Shown here: piece by piece, positions 7,309 through 14,403 of the stretch
Layout: each line of letters starts with the position of its first letter
How positions within the stretch are numbered: the first letter of the stretch is position 1
Origin: Roseococcus sp.
GTDB lineage: Bacteria; Pseudomonadota; Alphaproteobacteria; Acetobacterales; Acetobacteraceae
Assembly: GCF_019747315.1 (NCBI RefSeq)
Contig: NZ_JAIEQY010000166.1
Location: 1-33,286, forward strand
Reading direction: 5' to 3'
Length of the DNA: 33,286 bases
Made by a program: the position numbers and the translations under genes
Notes under the pieces: model-generated
Told to the model about the DNA's origin: nothing
Seen by the model: the letters and a program-made list of their open reading frames with translations, nothing else
Database searches by the model: none

Positions 7309-7839
7309 TCATCGCACCCGCCAGCGCCGCAGGTCGCCCCCCGCCTGCTTCAGGAGCTTCCCGGCCAGCGCGAAGAACCCACGTGGCGCGCGCCACGGGT
7401 CGTCCAGGTGGCGCAAAACCAGCTTTTTGACGGATTCGGACAAAGCCGGATCGGGCAGGTGGTACTCGGCCGCCGGCAAGGCCGCGCGCATGCCCACCCC
7501 TTCGGCCAGGCGCTTGGCCAGCAGGACCGAGCCCAGGCAGGCCAGCCGCGACACCCGCCGCCAGGCGCGGCAAATCCGCTCCCTCAGGCTCGCGAACGCA
7601 TCGCTCCTCGCCGCCACCAGCCAGGTGTCCAGCACGCCCTTGCGCATCCAGCGCCGCAATTGCCGCTGGGCCGCGTCCGGCTTGCCGAAGCGCGCGGGCA
7701 TGTCCGCCCAGATGCAGCGGGACATGACCACATGGAAAATGCCGTCGAGGGTTCGGCGCCGCTCAGGCGCGGGCCGGCCGCCGCCGGGGATGAGGGGGGA
7801 GAGGAGGGCGTATTCGGCGTCGGTGAGGAGGGGCTGCAT
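7309..7839 (-). CDS. IS5-type transposase N-terminal domain protein without a DDE domain
   Basis: The first 75 residues (MQPLLTDAEYALLSPLIPGG, then RRRTLDGIFHVVMSRCIWAD and QRQLRRWMRKGVLDTW) match the DUF4096-like DNA-binding domain that opens IS5/IS4-group transposases. The remaining 100 residues (for example RAWRRVSRLACLGSVLLAKR and WRAPRGFFALAGKLLKQAGG) are helical and basic, and no DDE catalytic motif is visible. No inverted repeats of an IS or target-site duplication flank it. It is either a decayed IS remnant with a coincidentally open frame or a transposase-derived DNA-binding protein. It lies antisense to and just beyond the 6S RNA. ATG 7839 begins the recognisable domain. Confidence 0.65.
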   Translation of the reverse strand: MQPLLTDAEYALLSPLIPGGGRPAPERRRTLDGIFHVVMSRCIWADMPARFGKPDAAQRQLRRWMRKGVLDTWLVAARSDAFASLRERICRAWRRVSRLACLGSVLLAKRLAEGVGMRAALPAAEYHLPDPALSESVKKLVLRHLDDPWRAPRGFFALAGKLLKQAGGDLRRWRVR

Positions 7840-7882
7840 TGGCGCGTTATAGGAAAAAATGCAGGAACAAAGCAAGAAAATA

Positions 7883-7914
7883 GGCCTCCGGCGGCCGAGG
7901 GGCTGGCCCCTCGG
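7883..7914. terminator. Hairpin related to the dispersed terminator element
   Basis: CCGAGGGGC and GCCCCTCGG (7895-7914) form a perfect 9-bp stem with a two-base gap. Next to it, 7883-7895 is the reverse complement of the GCCGCCGGAGGCC module found in the copies at 16702 and 32837. On the minus strand the module is followed by TATTTTCTTG. It lies between the transposase-like gene and the antitoxin-like ORF. Confidence 0.5.
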
Positions 7915-7955
7915 AACCCGTGAATTAGGGTTGTGCATGATTTGGGGGGCGGGGT

Positions 7956-8240
7956 GTGCCATGTTGGGGCGAGCGTGGCTTTATTCTTCGTGCCGGCCTG
8001 GATCTGCCATCGGACATCCAGGCCCGGCTTTCCACCATCGCGGGCAGCGTCGGGCAACCGGAAGCCTGGGTGATGGAACAGGCGCTTGGGGGTTATCTGC
8101 TCCTCCAAGCCAGCCAACTTGGCGCCATCGCGGCTGGAATGAAGGCCGCCAATGCCGGCCAGGTGGTGCCGCATGATGCGGTCGTGGCCTGGGTCGACTC
8201 CTGGGACACCCGGGATGAGTGCCATCCCCACGGACCCTGA
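7956..8240 (+). CDS. Orphan ribbon-helix-helix antitoxin-like protein
   Basis: From about residue 16 the product reads like a CopG/ParD-type antitoxin: LDLPSDIQARLSTIAGSVGQ is a strand-helix start, PEAWVMEQALGGYLLLQASQ is the second helix, and AANAGQVVPHDAVVAWVDSW is the usual toxin-contact tail. The first 15 residues (MPCWGERGFILRA) do not fit the family. A nearby GTG in another frame encodes MALFFV, which does look like the missing first strand, so a small indel may have disrupted the 5' end. No RelE/ParE toxin follows; after the stop there is only a terminator-like repeat. An ATG overlapping the end (8217) opens a nine-codon frame that could be a toxin relic. Confidence 0.5.
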   Translation: MPCWGERGFILRAGLDLPSDIQARLSTIAGSVGQPEAWVMEQALGGYLLLQASQLGAIAAGMKAANAGQVVPHDAVVAWVDSWDTRDECHPHGP

Positions 8241-8246
8241 ATAATC

Positions 8247-8300
8247 GGGGTCTGGGGCCTCTCGGCCCCAGCGGGTCCAGGGCAGCGCCCTGGCCTTTTC
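8247..8300 (+). terminator. Dispersed terminator element, copy 1 (variant)
   Basis: The first 26 bases (GGGGCC/GGCCCC stem with a TCTC loop) are identical to the copies at 16702 and 32837. The second half differs: CCAGGGC (8277-8283) pairs with GCCCTGG (8287-8293) and is followed by CCTTTT. It lies between a rightward ORF ending at 8240 and the leftward kinase ending at 8311. Confidence 0.6.
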
Positions 8301-8310
8301 CCCAGAAACG

Positions 8311-9405
8311 TCACCCCGCCTTCGGCGCCGCCCTTTCCCGCGTGAAGCGAATGCTCACCCGCAGCCCCTGGCCGGCGGCGGATTCCACGGCCAGCTTCGC
8401 GCCTGCGTTCTGCCGCAGGGATTGCACGATCAGCGCGCCCAGCCGGCCTGAGGTCGGCCACTCCACGCCGGGCGGCAGGCCCACGCCGTCATCGCCGATG
8501 GTCACCTCGCAGCCTTCCGCATCCACCAGGCTGTGCAGCGTGATGGTGCCGCCCTCGCGCCCCACGAAGGCGTGCTTGAGGGCGTTGACCAGCACCTCGT
8601 TCACCACGAGGCCGGTGGGCATCGCCACGTTGATGGAGACGGGCCAGGCATCCACCTTGAGGTCCAGCCGGATGCCCTCGACGGCATGGGCCTGCATGAC
8701 GGAGGAGGCGACCTGGCTCAGATAGGTGCCCAGATCGACGCTGTTGCCCATCGTCTCGACGGAGAGCGTCTCGTAGAGCAGCGCCAGCGCGCCGACGCGG
8801 CCGGCCAGGCGGTCCAGGCTGTCGCCCACCTCGTCATATTCCGCCTGGCGGCTCTCCATGCGGATGAGCGAGGTGATCATCTGCAGGTTGTTCTTCACGC
8901 GATGCTGCAATTCGCGCAGCAGCACGTCCTTCTCGCGCAGGCGGGTGCGCGCGGCCACGGCATCGGTGACGCGGGACGGCGCGGCGGGGGCGAGGGCGAC
9001 GAGGCGAAACGCCGGCGTGCCATCCTCATCCTGGATGGTGTTGGACCAGGCATCGAGGATGACGGGCGCTGCCGACCCTTCGGCGGCGATCGTGAAGCTG
9101 CCCAGGTGATCCTCCCCGTCCTGGATGGCGTCACTGAGGCGCCGCTGATCCCCTTCGGCGCTGGCGATGGCCTTCAGCCCGCTCCAGGGGTGGTGCAGCA
9201 ATTCGGCCGCCGGCTGGCCGGAGAGGCGCTCGAACTCCAGGTTCACATAGGTGATGCGTTCCTCCGGCTGCAGCTCCGCAACCGCGATGGCGAAGGGGAT
9301 ATGGTCGAGGAACTGCTTGAAGCGATCGCTGTCCAGCGCGCCGGCCAGGTTCGGGTCGTTCAGCAGCTCGGTCAGGGGCGGGTCGGGTTCGCCTTCGGTG
9401 GACAT
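8311..9405 (-). CDS. PAS-domain sensor histidine kinase (HisKA_2/HWE type)
   Basis: This is a cytoplasmic sensor kinase of 364 residues with no membrane segment. A PAS domain spans about 28-130 (DHIPFAIAVAELQPEERITY, NLEFERLSGQPAAELLHHPW). A HisKA_2 dimerisation domain follows with LRELQHRVKNNLQMITSLIR around 170-190; the phosphorylated histidine is in HRVKNN. The C-terminal ATPase domain has the N box NEVLVNALKHAF and the G1 box IGDDGVGLPPG. Kinases of this group act with PhyR/NepR general stress or light responses in alphaproteobacteria, but no response regulator is adjacent. ATG 9405 is preceded by AAGGA; an ATG at 9420 lacks one. Confidence 0.92.
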   Translation of the reverse strand: MSTEGEPDPPLTELLNDPNLAGALDSDRFKQFLDHIPFAIAVAELQPEERITYVNLEFERLSGQPAAELLHHPWSGLKAIASAEGDQRRLSDAIQDGEDHLGSFTIAAEGSAAPVILDAWSNTIQDEDGTPAFRLVALAPAAPSRVTDAVAARTRLREKDVLLRELQHRVKNNLQMITSLIRMESRQAEYDEVGDSLDRLAGRVGALALLYETLSVETMGNSVDLGTYLSQVASSVMQAHAVEGIRLDLKVDAWPVSINVAMPTGLVVNEVLVNALKHAFVGREGGTITLHSLVDAEGCEVTIGDDGVGLPPGVEWPTSGRLGALIVQSLRQNAGAKLAVESAAGQGLRVSIRFTRERAAPKAG

Positions 9406-9627
9406 GGGCGTCCTTCTCATCGGGCGGCTCGCTGCGCGCGGCGGGCTGCCGCGGTGACAGCGAGCGCTGAAAGGGCCGCGCAGCCTTGTCCGGGGTTCAG
9501 GGCTGCGCGGCGCCTTGTGTGAACCCCCGCACGCCCAGCGTCAACGCCGCCTGGCCGTGGCCCGCGCGGCGGTGGAAGGCCGCCGCATGCCGCATGATGT
9601 CCGGGGCCTGAGCGGCGGCCCCGATCC

Positions 9628-9650
9628 GTCACCCGCGCCGGGCGGGTGAC
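9628..9650 (-). terminator. Stem-loop just downstream of the RTX gene
   Basis: GTCACCCG (9628-9635) pairs perfectly with CGGGTGAC (9643-9650) around a seven-base loop, 14 bases after the stop codon of the RTX gene. There is no T tract, so it could be a weak or Rho-assisted terminator or an mRNA 3'-end stabiliser. The rest of 9406-9663 shows no convincing gene. Confidence 0.45.
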
Positions 9651-9663
9651 GGCGATGGGCCTG

Positions 9664-12270
9664 CTACAGCCAGATATTGGCTGCGGTGAGCAGCGCCGCA
9701 TTCTCGAAGGTGACCTGGAAATCGGCCACGCCATTGCCGTCCAGATCGCCCGCCAGCACCCCGCCGGCATAGCGGAGCTGGCCGGCCTGATTGCTGAAGG
9801 AGGCGCCGCCGATCCAGGCGAATGCCTGGTCACCGGCGAGGGCGGCGTTGGTGTCCATCCGCCGCAGGTCGATGCGGTCGCCCTGGGCGGCGCTGAAATC
9901 GGCGATCACGTCGCCATCCGCATCCAGGCTGGAGATGAAGATGAAGCGATCGGCGTGCAGCCCGCCCTCCAGCCGGTCGGCGCCGAGACCGCCGGAGAGG
10001 CGGTCCTTCCCGTCCCCGCCGACCAGCGTGTCCTGCCCGGCGCCGCCGCCCATCGTGTCATCGCCGGCGCCGCCCTCCAGCCGGTTGGCGCCGGCATTGC
10101 CCTGGATGAGATTGGACAACCCGTTGCCCGTGCCGGTGAGATTGCCCGAGCCCAGGAGGAGCAGGCGCTCGAACTCCGCCCCCAGGGTCCAGCTCACCGC
10201 GGCCTGCACCTGGTCATCCCCGCCGCCGGCGAGTTCCAGCACCACGTCACCGGCCTGGTCCGCGACGTAGATGTCATTGCCGGCCCCGCCCTCCATGCTG
10301 TCGGCGCCCGTGCCGCCGACCAGCAGGTCATCGCCGCTGCCGCCGAGGAGGTGGTCCTGGCCGGCATTGCCCGCCAGCGTGTCATTGCCGGCATCGCCAT
10401 CCAGGCGGTTGATGCCGACATTGCCGTCCAGCCGGTTGGCCAGGCCATTGCCCGTGCCGTCCAGGTTGCCGGTGCCGATCAGCAGCATGCGCTCGGTCTC
10501 CGCGGCTAGGGTCCAGCTCACCGAGGCCTTGACCAGGTCATTGCCGCCGCCGCCCAGCTCCACCGTGGTGTCGCCGGCATGGTCCACGACATAGGTGTCG
10601 TCCTCGTCGCCGCCCTCCATGCGGTCGGCGCCCTGGCCGCCATCGAGGGTGTCCAGCCCACTGCCGCCGAGCAGCCAGTCATTGCCGCCCAGGCCCGACA
10701 AGCGGTCATTGCCGCCCTCGCCGGAGATCACATCCTGGCCGTTGGTGCCGGGCAGGCTATTGGCGCCGGATGTACCGAGAATTCCGGGCAGGTCGTCATT
10801 GCGGATGGTCCCGCTCGCGGTCGCGGTGCCGAGGCTGGCGCCGACCGCGTCGGAGAGGGTGACGGTGAAGCCCTCATCCGCCTCATAGGACGTGTCGCCG
10901 GCGGTGGTGAAGGTGATGGTCTGGCTGGTCTCGCCGGCGGCGAAGCTGACCGTGCCGGAGGGGAGGAGGTTGCCGGCGAAGTCGCTCGCCGTGGCGCCAT
11001 CGCCGGCCACCGCCCAGGTGGCGCTGGCCACGCCTGTGGCATCGCCGCCGCGGGTGACGGTGAAGCTGAAGTTGGCACCCGTGCCGGTGCCTTCCTCCAG
11101 CGCCACCGGCGTGGCGGCGATGTTCAACACGGCGTCGTCATTGCCGATGGTGGCCTGGGCGGCCGCCGCACCAGGGGCCAGGCTGGCGCCGACCGCGCCG
11201 GAGAGCGTGACGGTGAAGCCCTCATCCGCTTCAAAGCCGGTGTCCCCCGCGACCTCGATGGTGATGCTCTGGCTGGTTTCGCCGGCGGCGAAGCTGACCG
11301 TGCCGGAGGGGAAGGCATTGCCCACGAAATCCGCCGCATCGGCCGCATTGCCGCTGACGGTCCAGGCGGCCGAGGAAGCGCCGCTGGTGTTGCCGCTGCG
11401 CGTCACGGTGAAGGTGAAGCTGGTGCTGCCGGCCTGCCCTTCGGCCAGGGCCGCGGCGACGGGCGCGATGCTCAGCACCGGGTCCGGGTCGGGCAGGTCC
11501 TCGCTCAGGATGGTCGCCTGGGCGGGGGTGCCGGTGATCAGGCCGGTGGCCCCGTTGCTGGTGAGGGTGACCTTGAAGCCCTCATCGGTTTCCAGCGTCG
11601 TGTCGCCCCGGACGTTGACCGTGATGGTCCTGGAGGTCTCTCCGGCCGCGAAGCTGACGACGCCGGCCGGCAGGGCGGAGCCTTCGAAATCCTCGGCATC
11701 GGCCGGGTTGGTGCCGCTGCCGGTGACGGCCCAGGCCACGCTGGTGGCCAGCGCCGTGTCGCCGGAGCGGGTCACCGTGAAGGTGAAGGGGCTGGCGCCC
11801 AGATCCCCCTCGGAGCGGCTGGCCTGGAGGGGGGTGATGGCAAAGCTGGTCTGGACGAAGGCGCCCGTCGTGAGGTTCAGGGTGCCGTTGGTGAAGCGGG
11901 CGAACTCCATGTCGCGGAGCGTGTCGGAGCCACCAGATCCAATCGACCAACCGAAACTGCCAAAGTTCTGCCCGATCGAGGCGGAGCCCGCATAATCATA
12001 CAGGGCGATATCCGTCCCTGTCCCGCCCTCCAGGATGTCGGCTCCCGCGCCGCCGATCAGCGTGTCGTCGCCGGCACCGCCGACGAGGCTGTCATTGCCC
12101 TCGAAGCCGTCAAGGATATTTGCCCCTGCGCCGCCCGGTGGCCGCCACGAGGCTTGCCCCGGGGGAGGGCGGCCGACCCCAGCCCTTGAATCAGGTGGAC
12201 GCGCCCGGCCGCACGCCCACACTATGCCTCCAAACGTCCGAACAAGCGGGGCCAAAGACGCCCCGCGCAT
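9664..12270 (-). CDS. Secreted Calx-beta/RTX calcium-binding protein, probably 5'-truncated
   Basis: The 868-residue product is an acidic repeat protein, probably exported by a type I system. A short RTX stretch comes first (about 49-85, GFEGNDSLVGGAGDDTLIGG). Three Calx-beta domains follow at about 145-460, recognised by repeated PSGTVSFAAGETSQ and DEGFTVTLS blocks. A long array of GGxGxDxLx nonapeptides covers about 480-770, interrupted by two near-identical VSWTL-ERLLLLGSGNLTGTG blocks. A serralysin-like C-terminal module (DVIADFSAAQGDRIDLRRMD, ending ALLTAANIWL) probably carries the secretion signal. ATG 12270 is a placeholder: the first 48 residues resemble no domain, the recognisable part starts in mid-RTX-repeat, and there is no ribosome binding site. 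No type I exporter genes are nearby. Confidence 0.75.
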   Translation of the reverse strand: MRGASLAPLVRTFGGIVWACGRARPPDSRAGVGRPPPGQASWRPPGGAGANILDGFEGNDSLVGGAGDDTLIGGAGADILEGGTGTDIALYDYAGSASIGQNFGSFGWSIGSGGSDTLRDMEFARFTNGTLNLTTGAFVQTSFAITPLQASRSEGDLGASPFTFTVTRSGDTALATSVAWAVTGSGTNPADAEDFEGSALPAGVVSFAAGETSRTITVNVRGDTTLETDEGFKVTLTSNGATGLITGTPAQATILSEDLPDPDPVLSIAPVAAALAEGQAGSTSFTFTVTRSGNTSGASSAAWTVSGNAADAADFVGNAFPSGTVSFAAGETSQSITIEVAGDTGFEADEGFTVTLSGAVGASLAPGAAAAQATIGNDDAVLNIAATPVALEEGTGTGANFSFTVTRGGDATGVASATWAVAGDGATASDFAGNLLPSGTVSFAAGETSQTITFTTAGDTSYEADEGFTVTLSDAVGASLGTATASGTIRNDDLPGILGTSGANSLPGTNGQDVISGEGGNDRLSGLGGNDWLLGGSGLDTLDGGQGADRMEGGDEDDTYVVDHAGDTTVELGGGGNDLVKASVSWTLAAETERMLLIGTGNLDGTGNGLANRLDGNVGINRLDGDAGNDTLAGNAGQDHLLGGSGDDLLVGGTGADSMEGGAGNDIYVADQAGDVVLELAGGGDDQVQAAVSWTLGAEFERLLLLGSGNLTGTGNGLSNLIQGNAGANRLEGGAGDDTMGGGAGQDTLVGGDGKDRLSGGLGADRLEGGLHADRFIFISSLDADGDVIADFSAAQGDRIDLRRMDTNAALAGDQAFAWIGGASFSNQAGQLRYAGGVLAGDLDGNGVADFQVTFENAALLTAANIWL

Positions 12271-12282
12271 AGGGAAACCGCC

Positions 12283-13248
12283 ATGAAGCGCGTCCTCGCC
12301 GCCCTGTTTGCCGCCCTGCTGGGCCTGCCCGCGCAGGCGCAGGAGTATCCCACCCGCAGCATCAACATGATCGTCGTCTTGGCGCCCGGCGGCGCCACGG
12401 ATGTGCTGGCGCGCATCGTGGCGCAGAGCATGTCCCGCACGCTCGGCCAGTCGGTGGTGGTGGAGAATGTGACGGGGGCCGGCGGCACCATCGGCGGCAC
12501 GCGGGGCGCGAATGCGGCGCCGGATGGCTATACGCTCACCGTGGGCAGCCTGGGCAGCCATGCCGCCTCGGCCTCGATCTACCGCAACCCCGGCTATGAT
12601 GCGCGGGAGTTGCAGCCGATCGGCCTGATCGCGGGTACGCCCATGTTCTTCGTGGTGCGCAACGGCCTGGCCGCCCGCAGCATGCAGGAATTCCTGGCCC
12701 TGGCGCGCGAGAATCCGGGCCGCGTCTCCAACGCGAATGCCGGCGTGGGCAGCACGAACCACCTGGGCTGCGCGCTCTTCTCCCACGTCACGGGCGTGCG
12801 GCTGAACGAGATCCCCTATCGCGGCGAAGGCCCGGCGATGAATGACGTGGTGGCCCAGCAGGTGGACAGCGCCTGCCTGCTCGCACCCGCCGCCGTGCCG
12901 CAGATCGCCTCGGGTACCATGCGGGCGCTGGTGGTGGGCGCCAGCGCCCGCAACCCGAATGCGGCGGGCGTGCCCTCGGCCGTCGAGGCCGGCGTGCCGG
13001 AGTTCATCTTCCAGGGCTGGAACGCCATCTTCGCGCCGCGCGGCACGCCGCCGGCCGTGGTGGCCAGGCTGGACCAGGCGCTGCGCACGGCGCTGGAGGA
13101 CCCCGCCATCATCCGCCGCATCGAGGAGCTGGGTTCGCTCCCCGCGCGCCCGGATCAGCGCGGCCCCGAGGCCTTGCAGGTGCTGGTCCGCGGCGAGGTG
13201 GAGCGCTGGGCGACGGTCATCCGCGCGGCTGGAATCCAGCCCCAGTGA
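12283..13248 (+). CDS. Tripartite tricarboxylate transporter substrate-binding protein (Bug/TctC family), copy 1
   Basis: This is a periplasmic solute receptor of 321 residues. The signal peptide MKRVLAALFAALLGLPAQAQ is followed by EYPTRSINMIVVLAPGGATD, where the APGGATD loop binds the carboxylate in this family. Later blocks are GGTIGGTRGANAAPDGYTLT, the GVGSTNHLG segment near residue 165, and the C-terminal RGTPPAVVARLDQAL. AGGGAA lies just upstream of ATG 12283. The genes for the membrane partners TctA and TctB are not in the window, as is common for the expanded Bug family, so the ligand cannot be named. A second Bug gene follows at 13310. Confidence 0.9.
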   Translation: MKRVLAALFAALLGLPAQAQEYPTRSINMIVVLAPGGATDVLARIVAQSMSRTLGQSVVVENVTGAGGTIGGTRGANAAPDGYTLTVGSLGSHAASASIYRNPGYDARELQPIGLIAGTPMFFVVRNGLAARSMQEFLALARENPGRVSNANAGVGSTNHLGCALFSHVTGVRLNEIPYRGEGPAMNDVVAQQVDSACLLAPAAVPQIASGTMRALVVGASARNPNAAGVPSAVEAGVPEFIFQGWNAIFAPRGTPPAVVARLDQALRTALEDPAIIRRIEELGSLPARPDQRGPEALQVLVRGEVERWATVIRAAGIQPQ

Positions 13249-13258
13249 GTTTTCGGGT

Positions 13259-13276
13259 GCGGCCGGCGCCGGCCGC
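13259..13276. repeat. 18-bp perfect GC palindrome between the two Bug genes
   Basis: Positions 13259-13276 read the same on both strands (GCGGCCGG, CG, CCGGCCGC), starting 11 bases after the copy-1 stop. It has no T tract. It may slow transcription or protect the upstream message, but it is too small to prove either. Confidence 0.4.
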
Positions 13277-13309
13277 CTGCTAGCCTCCCGCAAAATGGGA
13301 GATGAAACG

Positions 13310-14278
13310 ATGATCCAGCGCCGTGGCCTTCTGGCCGCCAGCACTCTGCTTGCGTCACCCGCCCTGGCGCAGGGCGTCTGGCCCAACCGCCCGGTGCGCG
13401 TGATCGTCGCCTTCCCGCCCGGCGGCTCGCTCGATGTGATGACGCGCCTGGCTTGCGAGGTGATGACGCAGCGCCTGGGCCAGAGCTTCGTGGTGGAAAC
13501 CCGCAGCGGCGCCTCCGGCAATATCGGCACCGAGGCGCTGGCCCGCGCGACGCCCGATGGCTACACCATCGGCACGGTCAGCATGCACAACATCGTGATC
13601 AACCCGATGCTGTTCACGCGCCTGCCCTTCGACCCCGCGAAGGATTTCCAGTGGATCAGCGCCATGTGGGACCTGCCCAATGTGGCGGTGGTGCCGGCGC
13701 AGCATGTGCCGGCGCGCAGCATTGCGGAATTCCTGGCCTGGGCGCGGGAACGCCCGCAGGGGATCAGCTACGGCTCCTCCGGCGTGGGGACGACGATCCA
13801 TCTCTCCGGCGCCTATCTGCTCAACCGCGGCGGCATCCAGGGGACGCATGTGGCCTTCCGGGGGGCGGCGCAGACCCTCCCGGCCATGCTCTCGGGCGAT
13901 ATCCAGGTGGCGGTGGACAATTTGGCCAGCTACACGCCCGTCATCGCCGAGGGCCGCATCCGCGCGCTGGCCGTGACCACGCCCGAGCGCTGGCCGACCC
14001 TGCCCAATGTGCCGACCATGGCGGAAGCCGGGCTCGACAATTTCAACGTGAGCCCCTGGCACCTCTGGGCCGCGCCCACGGGCACGCCACGCGCGGTCGT
14101 GGACCGGCTCAGCCAGGAAATCCGCACGGCCTTCGCGGACCCTGCCTTGCAGCAGCGGGCGATTGCGATCGGCACGCGGCTGACGGGCTCGACGCCGGAG
14201 CAGGTGACGGAGCGGCTGGCGCGGGAGACGCCGCGTTGGGCGGAGATGGTGCGGATCTCGGGGGCGACGCCGGAGTAG
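13310..14278 (+). CDS. Tripartite tricarboxylate transporter substrate-binding protein (Bug/TctC family), copy 2
   Basis: This is a second periplasmic receptor, 322 residues, clearly divergent from copy 1 and so not a recent duplication. MIQRRGLLAASTLLASPALA is the signal peptide and has a twin-arginine-like start. VWPNRPVRVIVAFPPGGSLD contains the ligand loop PPGGSLD. GNIGTEALARATPDGYTIGT, ISYGSSGVGTTIHLSGAYLL and PTGTPRAVVDRLSQEIRTAF are family blocks. ATG 13310 follows GGGAG at a good distance; the earlier in-frame ATG at 13295 contains that ribosome binding site. The ligand is unknown and no TctAB genes are adjacent. Confidence 0.9.
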   Translation: MIQRRGLLAASTLLASPALAQGVWPNRPVRVIVAFPPGGSLDVMTRLACEVMTQRLGQSFVVETRSGASGNIGTEALARATPDGYTIGTVSMHNIVINPMLFTRLPFDPAKDFQWISAMWDLPNVAVVPAQHVPARSIAEFLAWARERPQGISYGSSGVGTTIHLSGAYLLNRGGIQGTHVAFRGAAQTLPAMLSGDIQVAVDNLASYTPVIAEGRIRALAVTTPERWPTLPNVPTMAEAGLDNFNVSPWHLWAAPTGTPRAVVDRLSQEIRTAFADPALQQRAIAIGTRLTGSTPEQVTERLARETPRWAEMVRISGATPE

Positions 14279-14285
14279 CGGCCTT

Positions 14286-14398
14286 CGAGGGGCTCTGCCC
14301 CTCGAGCTCCCCGGCAAGAACCTCAGGTTCTTGCATCGCCGACAAATGGTGGCGCAGGAGGCTGGCCTCCTGCTGGGGGGCGCGGGGGGCAAAGCCCC
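14286..14398. terminator. Cluster of four hairpins between convergent genes
   Basis: Four inverted repeats sit side by side: CGAGGGGC/GCCCCTCG (14286-14304), CAAGAACCT/AGGTTCTTG (14315-14333), CAGGAGGC/GCCTCCTG (14355-14372) and GGGGC/GCCCC (14386-14398). They separate the rightward Bug gene, ending at 14278, from the leftward selO, ending at 14404. There is no long T tract. A bidirectional transcription barrier is the likely role. Confidence 0.5.
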
Positions 14399-14403
14399 TC
14401 GCA

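Noticed and set aside
9406-9663. Small gene between the kinase and RTX genes
   Set aside because: No frame with a ribosome binding site and plausible protein sequence; only hairpins are visible.
9646-12189. Long rightward frames opposite the RTX gene
   Set aside because: Their low-complexity G/A/V/P-rich products are mirrors of the RTX and Calx-beta repeats.
12271-13530. Leftward extension of the RTX reading frame to 13530
   Set aside because: It is antisense to two well-supported Bug genes and has no domain-like sequence; high GC makes long shadow frames common.
12283-14278. Recent tandem duplication of the Bug genes
   Set aside because: The two proteins share only family motifs and differ in signal peptides and most other positions.
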